Assembly: GCA_031279925.1 (NCBI GenBank)
Contig: JAITHQ010000252.1
Location: forward strand, 1 to 5,017
Origin: Treponema sp.
GTDB taxonomy: Bacteria; Spirochaetota; Spirochaetia; Treponematales; Breznakiellaceae
Length of the DNA: 5,017 bases
Direction: 5' to 3'
Positions 1-5,017 of the stretch are shown piece by piece. How positions within the stretch are numbered: the stretch's first letter is position 1; the number at the start of each line of letters is the position of its first letter. The notes below the pieces were generated by a model. It made no database searches. It saw only the letters and a list, made by a program, of their open reading frames with translations, and had not been told where the DNA came from. The position numbers and the translations under genes are program-made.

Positions 1-34
1 CGCGCGGGGGCGGGGCGCGCGCGCCCCCCCCCCC
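1..34. repeat. G/C-only palindromic tract at the window edge
   Basis: All 34 bases are G or C and they end in an 11-C run (24-34). GGGGCGCGCGCGCCCC (12-27) is a perfect 16-bp palindrome. With one C/C mismatch the pairing extends outward to 6-33 through G5/C5. Such a tract can form a very stable hairpin or Z-DNA, but it is also typical of a sequence or assembly edge artefact. Confidence 0.6.
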
Positions 35-232
35 ATTACCGGGGAATGCCTGTCCATAAGACTGGTCTTTTGATTCATGGCTGGCTCCTCGCTTTTTACA
101 CCCTTATGCAGGGTTTATCCGGTTTGCGGGCAACGCCCACAGTTTTCCCTTGTATTCTGGGTTCAATCCGCCATAGGCGGTATTTTATAAACCTTGTGGC
201 AGTATACGGGGCAAGGGCTTGTTTTGTCAAGC

Positions 233-258
233 GGGGGGGAAGGAAGGGAAGGAAAAAA
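233..258 (+). repeat. 26-nt homopurine run
   Basis: Every base from G233 to A258 is a purine: seven Gs, then AAGG-type repeats, then six As. It directly abuts the 120-bp palindromic element. Seen from the minus strand, it places a six-T run (258-253) a few bases after the element's outer arm. Confidence 0.7.
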
Positions 259-261
259 TAG

Positions 262-381
262 GGCCAGCGCATATAAATTTATAATTCCTTATGTGATAAG
301 GAATTAGCTTGTTTGGGTTGTTTTGTCCATTATTCTGTAATTCCTTACAGGGTAAGGAAATACGTTTTATATGCGCCGGCC
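262..381. repeat. 120-bp nested palindromic element (two dyads inside an outer inverted repeat)
   Basis: Outer arms: GGCCAGCGCATATAAA (262-277) and the reverse complement GGCCGGCGCATATAAA (366-381), 15 of 16 matching. Inside lie two dyads: 282-306 (TAATTCCTTAT, GTG, ATAAGGAATTA; 11-bp perfect arms) and 338-362 (TAATTCCTTAC, AGG, GTAAGGAAATA; 10 of 11 pairs). The dyad midpoints (294 and 350) are symmetric about the element's own midpoint, so the whole is an imperfect palindrome with arms of about 45 nt and a centre of about 31 nt (307-337) of unrelated sequence. I see no target-site duplication or coding sequence. It may be a miniature transposon-like or paired-REP-like repeat. On the minus strand the outer arm is followed by TA and six Ts, so it could also help end ftsK transcripts. 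Confidence 0.8.
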
Positions 382-407
382 TTGAACAAAAAGGGCTCAA
401 GGCTGGC
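375..407. repeat. Stem-loop overlapping the right arm of the 120-bp element
   Basis: GCCTTGA (379-385) and TCAAGGC (397-403) pair perfectly. The stem extends to 375/407 with one G-T pair, giving an 11-bp stem and an 11-nt loop. It shares bases 375-381 with the outer arm of the 120-bp element, so the two folds compete. No T run follows directly on either strand. Confidence 0.6.
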
Positions 408-428
408 CATGCGTACCGCAGGGGGGTA

Positions 429-448
429 GCCCGCAATGCAGTGCGGGC
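429..448. repeat. 7-bp GC-rich hairpin
   Basis: GCCCGCA (429-435) pairs perfectly with TGCGGGC (442-448) around the 6-nt loop ATGCAG. It is flanked by a six-G run (421-426) and a seven-G run (452-458). Confidence 0.65.
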
Positions 449-450
449 GT

Positions 451-510
451 AGGGGGGGCCAGAGCGCCGGCTGCTGTATGCGTTATTTGGCCTGGAAAGT
501 GGCCCCCCCT
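451..510. repeat. 11-bp perfect inverted repeat with G7/C7 arms
   Basis: AGGGGGGGCCA (451-461) and TGGCCCCCCCT (500-510) are exact reverse complements separated by 38 nt that show no open frame of note. This ends 48 nt beyond the ftsK stop codon. It could be a weak transcript-end structure, although no T run follows, or a small repeat unit of 60 bp. Confidence 0.65.
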
Positions 511-558
511 CCTGTTCCCATCAAATACTCGCCCTAAAGGGCAGGGTATTAAATCCCT

Positions 559-2964
559 TTATACGCCCCGGAGTAACTCCCTTGGTTTCGACCCTTGTGC
601 AGGCCCTACCACGCCCTTTGCCGCCATTTCTTCTACAATGCGGGCGGCGCGGTTGTAGCCGATTTTTAGGCGGCGCTGAATGTAGCTGGCGCTGGCCTTG
701 CCCTGCTGTAGAACAATTTCCAGGGCCTTTTCGTAAAGGGGATCTTCGCCATCGGAAAAAACCGAGGAACTTGTATCGTCATCATCATCATCGAAAAACA
801 TTTCATCGTCAATGTAATCGGGTTCCCCAAAACTTTTTACCTGGGCCACTACCGCCTCAACTTCTTCTTCGGAAACAAAAGCGCCCTGCATACGAATCGG
901 AAAAGGATCAACCACGCCGGCGTACAGCATGTCGCCCTTGCCCAAGAGCTTTTCCGCGCCAACCATGTCAATAATAATCCGGCTGTCCATTTTGCTGGCA
1001 ACCATAAATGCAATGCGGCTGGGAATATTGGCTTTAATAAGACCGGTAATAACGTCAATCGAAGGACGCTGGGTTGCCAGCACCAGGTGAATTCCAACGG
1101 CGCGGCTCATGGCGGCAAGGCGGGCCACGGTAGACTCCAGTTCCTTTCCGGTGGTTACCATAAGATCGGCAAACTCGTCGATCACCACTACTATATATGG
1201 CATGTGTTCCTGGGCAATATTCTTTTCTTTAATGCGTTTGTTGTAATTGCGGATGTCCCGCACCCCCATGGAATCAAGGCAGGCGTAACGCCGTTCCATT
1301 TCATAGATGCAGTACTGCAGCGCCTGAAACGCGCGCTTTGGTTCGGTTATAACCGGCGTTAACAAGTGGGGAATATCGTTGTAGAGTTTCAGTTCCACTA
1401 TTTTTGGATCAATAAGAATAAGGCGGCAGTCATAGGGCGGCAATTGGTAAAGAATCGAAAGAATCATGGCGTTAACGCAGACCGATTTTCCTGAACCGGT
1501 CGCGCCGGCTATAAGTAAATGGGGCGTCTGTACCAGATCGATAGTCTGCGCCTCGCCTGCAATGTCCTTGCCCAGGACCACGGGAATCTCTGGCCGCTTG
1601 CCCCTGTTCTGCAATTCGCCTTCGATCATTTCCCGAAACGAAACAATATTCCGCCTGGCGTTGGGAACCTCTATGCCAACGGCATGTTTCCCCGGAATGG
1701 GCGCCACAATCCGCACCGAAGAAGCGGCAAGCCGCAGGGCGATATTGTCCTGCAAATTAACAATGCGGGAAAGTTTTACCCCCGGCGCAGGCAGGATTTC
1801 GAACATGGTAATTACCGGCCCTTTTCTGATTCCGGTAACTTCCGCCTGTATCTTGAATTCCTCCAGGGTTCCCTTAAGCGTTAAGGCGGCATCGCGGGTT
1901 GCCTCGTCAATGATCCAGTACTCGCCGTCAGGGTACTTATTTAATATATCAACCGGAATACGGTACTTTCTGTTGGACATATAGGGGGAAGTAAATACAG
2001 CGGCGGCCCTTTTGCGCATCTGTTCACCGTGCGCCGCCGCAGCCGCTTCGGCTTCTTCAAGCGCCTTCTCGACACTGACCACGCCGGTGTGCCGCCCAGG
2101 GCTTTTAACAATGGTAAATTCAGCGTCCAGCCCTGAATCCCCTTTTGGCTTACTAAAATATTGAAGGGCAAGCGGAGTGTGCAAGGGTTTTAATTTGGGC
2201 AGTTGAATATCGAAACTTTCCCGGCTGTTTTGATTGGCCGCTTGCGCCGCCCCCTTGCCTTTGTTCCCTTCGGCAGGGGCGGCCCCGGCATTGCTGTTAC
2301 GGCGTTTTGCCTTTGGGGGCATAAGCAAAAAAACGCCCATAGCGCCGGGATCGGGAATGTCGAGCGGCCTGTGGTATTGTTCCTTTTTTTCTTCTTTTCT
2401 GTTTTCAGTCCGCTGCAATGCTTTGTTGTTAATTTTTGTTTGGGCCTCACCATAAAACAAGGCGTTCTTTACCATTCGCAGGGCAAGCACTTCAAACAGG
2501 GTAATAATGATAATAACAAAACTAAATCCGGTTTTTCCGGCAAAATCCAAAAAAGCAAACTGCCGGGCCCGTACTTCAAAATCGCGGATAAAGGCAAAGC
2601 CTACGGCAAGGGTAAGGAAAGGGAAAATTCCCGCGCTTAAAATAAAAATCCGGTCTGGCCGCCAGCAGGGATCCATCAGAATAAAAGCGGCGTATCCCAG
2701 AAAAACGGGAACAAAAAAAGCGAGTACCCCATAGGAACGGGAAAAAAAATATCCAGGGCCAGCGGGAAAAAATTTGAACCCAAAAACAGCCGCCGCAAGC
2801 GAAAGAGTCAGCAGTACGGCGCAAATCCCCAAAATAACAGCCGTGCCAATCGCCGCCAGCCGGAATTTAAAATAATCGCTGCGTATATCTATAAACCCGT
2901 GTCTTAATTTTTTGAAACCAAAAACCAGGGCTGAAATTCGGGGAAACCACTTTTTAGACCGCAA
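559..2964 (-). CDS. ftsK: DNA translocase FtsK (FtsK/SpoIIIE family), full length
   Basis: ATP-driven double-stranded DNA pump at the division septum that clears and sorts the chromosome termini before the cell closes. The 801-residue product has the complete family layout. Four hydrophobic segments anchor the N-terminus (about 34-62, 78-98, 105-126 and 145-166). A charged, poorly conserved linker (about 170-335) includes an Ala/Glu-rich stretch near 300-320. An FtsK alpha domain follows (about 336-440), then the RecA-like beta motor (about 441-710) with Walker A GATGSGKS (487-494), Walker B IVVVIDEFAD (591-600) and the TQRPS motif (631-635). An acidic tether with six consecutive Asp (725-730) leads to a winged-helix gamma domain (about 741-801) carrying IQRRLKIGYNRAARIVEEM, the part that reads polar guide sequences in known FtsKs and contacts XerD in E. 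coli. The start is TTG: an in-frame TGA lies seven codons upstream (2983-2985), and GGAGGG sits 9 nt before the TTG. No frameshift or missing catalytic motif is seen. The family call is certain; SpoIIIE is simply the name used in spore formers. Confidence 0.97.
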   Translation of the reverse strand: MRSKKWFPRISALVFGFKKLRHGFIDIRSDYFKFRLAAIGTAVILGICAVLLTLSLAAAVFGFKFFPAGPGYFFSRSYGVLAFFVPVFLGYAAFILMDPCWRPDRIFILSAGIFPFLTLAVGFAFIRDFEVRARQFAFLDFAGKTGFSFVIIIITLFEVLALRMVKNALFYGEAQTKINNKALQRTENRKEEKKEQYHRPLDIPDPGAMGVFLLMPPKAKRRNSNAGAAPAEGNKGKGAAQAANQNSRESFDIQLPKLKPLHTPLALQYFSKPKGDSGLDAEFTIVKSPGRHTGVVSVEKALEEAEAAAAAHGEQMRKRAAAVFTSPYMSNRKYRIPVDILNKYPDGEYWIIDEATRDAALTLKGTLEEFKIQAEVTGIRKGPVITMFEILPAPGVKLSRIVNLQDNIALRLAASSVRIVAPIPGKHAVGIEVPNARRNIVSFREMIEGELQNRGKRPEIPVVLGKDIAGEAQTIDLVQTPHLLIAGATGSGKSVCVNAMILSILYQLPPYDCRLILIDPKIVELKLYNDIPHLLTPVITEPKRAFQALQYCIYEMERRYACLDSMGVRDIRNYNKRIKEKNIAQEHMPYIVVVIDEFADLMVTTGKELESTVARLAAMSRAVGIHLVLATQRPSIDVITGLIKANIPSRIAFMVASKMDSRIIIDMVGAEKLLGKGDMLYAGVVDPFPIRMQGAFVSEEEVEAVVAQVKSFGEPDYIDDEMFFDDDDDDTSSSVFSDGEDPLYEKALEIVLQQGKASASYIQRRLKIGYNRAARIVEEMAAKGVVGPAQGSKPRELLRGV

Positions 2965-2973
2965 AACGCACAG

Positions 2974-2979
2974 CCCTCC
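2974..2979 (-). promoter_or_regulatory. Ribosome binding site that fixes the ftsK TTG start
   Basis: Read on the minus strand this is GGAGGG, a strong Shine-Dalgarno match, followed by 9 nt and then TTG at 2964. No ATG or GTG lies in frame between the upstream stop (2983-2985) and this TTG, so the site decides the start codon. Confidence 0.8.
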
Positions 2980-3121
2980 GTTTCAAGTATCGGCAGAAAA
3001 AGCCTTTGGTTTGACAATCCAATCACCATAAACATTTTTTAGGGGAAAAAGTCCAGGGAGTATCGGGTTTTAACTGATTATTCCACAAAAAATTCAAAAA
3101 TCCGCATTAATCTATGGATAC

Positions 3122-3136
3122 TCCCGCTTCGCGGGA
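3122..3136. repeat. Compact hairpin with a GCGAAGC core on the minus strand
   Basis: TCCCGC (3122-3127) and GCGGGA (3131-3136) form a perfect 6-bp stem with a 3-nt loop. On the minus strand the centre reads GCGAAGC, a sequence known to form an exceptionally stable mini-hairpin in single-stranded DNA. It lies about 160 nt upstream of the ftsK start codon, in the likely leader or promoter region. Confidence 0.55.
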
Positions 3137-3154
3137 TACGGGCGGCAGCCTTCA

Positions 3155-3168
3155 GCCGGTTTACCGGC
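3155..3168. repeat. Short perfect hairpin (6-bp stem)
   Basis: GCCGGT (3155-3160) and ACCGGC (3163-3168) pair around TT; in RNA a 5-bp stem with a TTTA loop is more likely. On the plus strand a five-T run follows three bases later (3172-3176), which looks like a weak plus-strand terminator, but no plus-strand gene is present for it to serve. Confidence 0.5.
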
Positions 3169-3190
3169 GTGTTTTTAAGGGTAAAGTACA

Positions 3191-3229
3191 GAGCCTGTTG
3201 CAAAACCCGGTTAGTTTTGCAACAGCCTC
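3191..3229. repeat. 16-bp imperfect inverted repeat, resembling insertion-sequence ends
   Basis: The arms CTGTTGCAAAAC (3195-3206) and GTTTTGCAACAG (3214-3225) match perfectly over 12 bp around a 7-nt centre. With one mismatch the match extends to GAGCCTGTTGCAAAAC (3191-3206) against the reverse complement of 3214-3229. The core CTGTTGCAAA is also found in terminal repeats of known transposons such as the IS6 family (established knowledge). It lies 31 nt after the ychJ stop codon, where it could act as a transcript-stabilising or attenuating hairpin, or be a relic or miniature copy of a mobile element. The inverted repeat is certain; its origin is not. Confidence 0.75.
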
Positions 3230-3259
3230 GACAGAAAAGCAAAAGAATTGCACTGGCGT

Positions 3260-3754
3260 TCACGTTTTCCGGCTGCCGCAGCAGTGTTTATACTTCTTCC
3301 CGCTGCCGCAGGGGCAGCTTTCGTTGCGGCCTACCTTTGGGGTAGAGCGAACCACCGTCCGGGGGGCGACGTGGCCTTCATCGTACAGCCATTCGCCGTT
3401 TTCCTTTTTAAACTTTGCCCGCTCGTGGTGAACGTCCTTTAAACCGTCCCGCTCGTAGACCGCTTCAAATTCAACCATCCCCTCGCTGTCGGCGCTTCCG
3501 CCTTTTTCTACGGAAAGAATCGTAAGGCCCAGCCATGACGACTCTTCGCTCCAGTTTTTGGTTTGGGTAAAATCGATGTCCTCTTTGCCCCGGTGTACAC
3601 AGGTGTTGATAATGTAATCAATTGCGTGTACCACATACGCACAATAGCGGCTGCGCATCAGCGCTTCGGCGGTGGGGGCTTTGGCGGTTCCGGCGATGTA
3701 CGGCCCGCAGCACTGGTCATAATCCCGGCCCGACCCGCAGTGACATTGTTTCAT
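3260..3754 (-). CDS. ychJ: YchJ family protein (UPF0225) with two SEC-C zinc motifs
   Basis: Small cytoplasmic protein of the conserved YchJ family, 164 residues (E. coli YchJ is about 150). A SEC-C metal-binding motif sits at each end: C4-x-C6 with C15-C16 at the N-terminus, and C147-x-C149 with C158-C159 ([14 protein letters not shown]) at the C-terminus. Both keep the CxC-x8-CC spacing, and SEC-C motifs of this kind bind zinc in the SecA tail. The middle (about 28-135) is the family's NTF2-like domain, with the signature [10 protein letters not shown] near 32-41 and the conserved WLGL at 74-77. The biochemical role of the family is not established; ribosome, SecB or SecA contact is only suggested by analogy with SecA. 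The ATG start is supported by AGGAG 8 nt upstream. It begins 17 nt after the thrC stop, so the two are probably co-transcribed. No residues are missing or odd. Confidence 0.93.
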   Translation of the reverse strand: MKQCHCGSGRDYDQCCGPYIAGTAKAPTAEALMRSRYCAYVVHAIDYIINTCVHRGKEDIDFTQTKNWSEESSWLGLTILSVEKGGSADSEGMVEFEAVYERDGLKDVHHERAKFKKENGEWLYDEGHVAPRTVVRSTPKVGRNESCPCGSGKKYKHCCGSRKT

Positions 3755-3762
3755 TTTTATTA

Positions 3763-3767
3763 CTCCT
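3763..3767 (-). promoter_or_regulatory. Ribosome binding site of ychJ
   Basis: On the minus strand this reads AGGAG, 8 nt before the ychJ ATG and inside the 17-nt gap after the thrC stop codon. It supports both the chosen start and independent translation of ychJ within a shared transcript. Confidence 0.75.
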
Positions 3768-3771
3768 GCAA

Positions 3772-5017
3772 TTATAAGCGAAAAAGTATATCCAGCAATG
3801 CGCCGGTTTCCGCCGGAATGGTCTGCGATTGCACTGTCCGTTCCATTGCCCGCGCAAGGGACGCGGGAACCGGCGCGGGGCCGGTCAGCGGTTCCACGGT
3901 TTCCGCAAACTTTGCCGGATGCGCGGTTGCAAGAACCGCAGCAGGGCGTTGGCCAATTTTGTTTTCATTAAACAGTTTGTCCACGCCCTTCCAGCCAACG
4001 GCGCTGTGCGGATCAAGAAAATAGCCCGCCTGCTCATGCACGGCGGCAATGGCTTGGCGGGTTTCGTCATCGGAAACGGAAACGCCCAGAATAAGCCGCT
4101 TCATTTCTTCCCAGGAAAAATGCGCCGCCATGCGTTCAAAGTTGCTGGGGGCTCCCACGTCCATTGCGTTGGAAATGGTTGCCGCCGAAGGGCGCGTTTG
4201 GTATTCGCCCGATGTAAGATAATCAGGAACGGTTTTATTGATATTGGTGGCGGCGATAAACTGTTGTACCGGAGCGCCCATTTTCATGGCATACAGGCCC
4301 GCGGTCAAGTTGCCAAAGTTCCCCGATGGAACGCAAAGGGTAAGCTCCGTGCCACAGCGCGGGCCAAATCTCCCGCCCGCCGCCTGAACGCCGCCTGAAA
4401 GCCGTGGCGTTGCTGCTCCGTCAGGATCAAGCCGGCCCGCAAAAGCCCTGCCCGCAGCCGCCGCATAGTACACCGCCTGCGGCACGAGGCGGCTGATATT
4501 GATTGAGTTGGCCGATGAAAGCGCCGTTTTCTTTTTAAGCCCTTCATCGGCAGATGCCGCGGCGAGGGCCGCCTTGACCAGCCGCTGGCAGTCGTCAAAA
4601 CTCCCCTCCACCGCCAGGGCGGAAATATTGCGGCCAAGCCCGGCAATCTGCCGCTCCTGCAACGGCGTTACCCTGCCTTTTGGGTACAGCACCGTTACGA
4701 AAATTCCCGGCACGTTAAAAAAACCATCGGCAACCGCCCCGCCGGTATCGCCCGATGTAGCCACCAAAATCCGCAGGGGCTGTTCCTCGCCCCGGCGCAG
4801 ATACGCAAAAGAGCGCGCCATAAACCGCGCCCCAAAATCCTTAAAAGCCGCAGTCGGCCCGTGGAACAGTTCCAGCAGCAGCCGGTCGCCCACAGCCACA
4901 AGCGGCGCGGTAAACGGATACGCCGAGTGAACAATATCCCGCAGCACGGAATCGGGAATTTCGCCCGCCACATAGGGCTTAATCGTTTCAAAAGCAATGT
5001 CGCAAAAATCCATTGTC
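3772..5017 (-). CDS. thrC: Threonine synthase, 5' end cut off by the window edge
   Basis: PLP-dependent enzyme converting O-phospho-L-homoserine to L-threonine and phosphate, the last step of threonine synthesis in the cytoplasm. Numbering from the first Met in the window (5011-5013), the visible 413 residues show the family motifs in order: [15 protein letters not shown] (47-61), with K58 as the lysine expected to bind [14 protein letters not shown] (85-95); [11 protein letters not shown] (166-176); [14 protein letters not shown] (227-240), the PLP-phosphate loop; [14 protein letters not shown] (281-294); and [12 protein letters not shown] (363-374). That Met is probably internal. Compared from memory with E. 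coli ThrC (428 residues), about 40 N-terminal residues are absent, and the frame stays open to the last base. Between Y183 and the SGNFG loop there is about 26 residues of extra Gly/Ala/Arg/Pro-rich sequence relative to E. coli, containing an 11-bp tandem duplication, without loss of frame. Likely first gene of a pair with ychJ; its promoter and any threonine control are outside the window. Confidence 0.95.
   Translation of the reverse strand, partial: TMDFCDIAFETIKPYVAGEIPDSVLRDIVHSAYPFTAPLVAVGDRLLLELFHGPTAAFKDFGARFMARSFAYLRRGEEQPLRILVATSGDTGGAVADGFFNVPGIFVTVLYPKGRVTPLQERQIAGLGRNISALAVEGSFDDCQRLVKAALAAASADEGLKKKTALSSANSINISRLVPQAVYYAAAAGRAFAGRLDPDGAATPRLSGGVQAAGGRFGPRCGTELTLCVPSGNFGNLTAGLYAMKMGAPVQQFIAATNINKTVPDYLTSGEYQTRPSAATISNAMDVGAPSNFERMAAHFSWEEMKRLILGVSVSDDETRQAIAAVHEQAGYFLDPHSAVGWKGVDKLFNENKIGQRPAAVLATAHPAKFAETVEPLTGPAPVPASLARAMERTVQSQTIPAETGALLDILFRL
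4378..4399. repeat. 11-bp perfect tandem duplication inside thrC
   Basis: CGCCGCCTGAA occurs twice without a gap (4378-4388 and 4389-4399). The unit is not a multiple of three, so the two copies are read in different frames (around residues 206-212 of the visible ThrC) and yet the gene stays open. It lies in the low-complexity insertion that precedes the SGNFG loop. Confidence 0.85.

Larger units (their letters stand above)
1..558. other. Non-coding, repeat-dense region downstream of ftsK
   Basis: I see no supportable gene here. The only notable open frames (46-261 on the plus strand, 227-436 on the minus strand) have no recognisable domain, no well-spaced ribosome binding site, and run through homopolymer or palindromic sequence. 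What it does hold is structure: a G/C-only palindromic tract at the left edge, a short CCGCC/GGCGG hairpin (168-180), a homopurine run, a 120-bp nested palindrome, two stem-loops, and a long-looped inverted repeat with G7/C7 arms. The palindromic word GCGCCGGC occurs twice (373-380 and 464-471). The mixture looks like degraded or miniature repeat elements gathered after the ftsK stop codon. Confidence 0.6.
2965..3259. other. Intergenic spacer between ychJ and ftsK, with three stem-loops
   Basis: No convincing gene lies here. Reading in the direction of transcription (minus strand), it holds a 12-bp-stem inverted repeat (3195-3225), a GCCGGT/ACCGGC hairpin (3155-3168), a TCCCGC/GCGGGA hairpin (3122-3136), an A/T-rich stretch with two T runs (about 3079-3105), and then the ftsK ribosome binding site. 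The ftsK promoter must lie here if ftsK is not read through from ychJ. I could not find a pair of boxes with good spacing: an AATAAT hexamer in the A/T-rich stretch has no matching -35 box. None of the three hairpins is followed directly by a T run in the ychJ-to-ftsK direction, so none is a clear intrinsic terminator. Confidence 0.6.

Noticed and set aside
155..180. GGGTTCAATCC, similar to a tRNA T-arm
   Set aside because: The flanking bases do not form the 5-bp T stem, and no acceptor or anticodon arm is found upstream.
46..261. Open frame of 71 codons on the plus strand
   Set aside because: No recognisable domain; the run of Gs touching its ATG is too close to act as a ribosome binding site; its C-terminal Arg/Lys/Gly tail is just the homopurine run translated.
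227..436. Open frame of 69 codons on the minus strand
   Set aside because: It runs through the whole 120-bp palindrome and the homopurine run, so its composition reflects the repeats; no domain is recognisable.
531..542. GCCCTAAAGGGC as an intrinsic terminator for ftsK
   Set aside because: The stem is only 4-5 bp and no T run follows on the minus strand.
539..546. GGGCAGGG, matching the E. coli FtsK guide sequence GGGNAGGG, just past the ftsK stop
   Set aside because: Seven fixed bases are expected about once in several kilobases over both strands; one hit means nothing without genome-wide strand skew.
775..792. Run of aspartate codons in ftsK as a variable microsatellite
   Set aside because: Short, in frame, and in the acidic tether before the gamma domain, where acidic residues are usual in FtsK proteins.
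2742..2749. Run of eight As inside ftsK as a phase-variation site
   Set aside because: The frame is intact, the tract is short, and FtsK is not a typical phase-variable protein; several similar A runs occur nearby.
3010..3040. Plus-strand TTGACA followed by an A/T-rich stretch
   Set aside because: No good -10 box at 16-18 nt and no plus-strand gene downstream.
3078..3263. Open frame of 61 codons on the minus strand, overlapping the ychJ stop by 4 nt (GTGA)
   Set aside because: The overlap looks like translational coupling, but there is no clear ribosome binding site, the product matches nothing I know, and it reads through all three hairpins of the spacer.

Overview
The window carries three protein-coding genes, all on the minus strand. 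In transcription order (right to left) they are a threonine synthase gene (thrC, cut at its 5' end by the right edge), a YchJ-family SEC-C zinc-motif protein 17 nt downstream of it, and, after a 297-nt gap, a full-length membrane-anchored DNA translocase of the FtsK/SpoIIIE family. The left 558 nt hold no convincing gene. Composition is moderately GC-rich, codon use looks bacterial, and the ribosome-binding sites are AGGAG/GGAGGG type. The gene set is chromosomal housekeeping. The sequence style (an 801-residue FtsK with a TTG start and a compact ThrC) suggests a Treponema-like spirochaete to me, but that is an impression from memory and no taxon marker in the window proves it.

Layout. Positions 1-558: non-coding and very dense in inverted repeats. 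It starts with a G/C-only palindromic tract (1-34), then has a 26-nt homopurine run (233-258), a 120-bp nested palindromic element (262-381), two further stem-loops (375-407 and 429-448) and an 11-bp perfect inverted repeat with seven-G/seven-C arms (451-510). Positions 559-2964: ftsK. Positions 2965-3259: intergenic, with three stem-loops; the outermost (3191-3229) looks like a pair of insertion-sequence-type ends almost back to back. Positions 3260-3754: ychJ. Positions 3772-5017: thrC.

How the genes relate. thrC and ychJ are probably one transcription unit. ThrC makes threonine from O-phosphohomoserine; YchJ is a small conserved protein with no established reaction, and I see no direct biochemical link between them. 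FtsK moves chromosomal DNA through the closing division septum and stands apart from the amino-acid gene; the structured spacer upstream of it may separate the two transcription units.

I found no defence system, mobile gene, CRISPR array, tRNA or rRNA. The unusual content is the repeat architecture of the two non-coding stretches and a low-complexity insertion in ThrC that contains an 11-bp tandem duplication.
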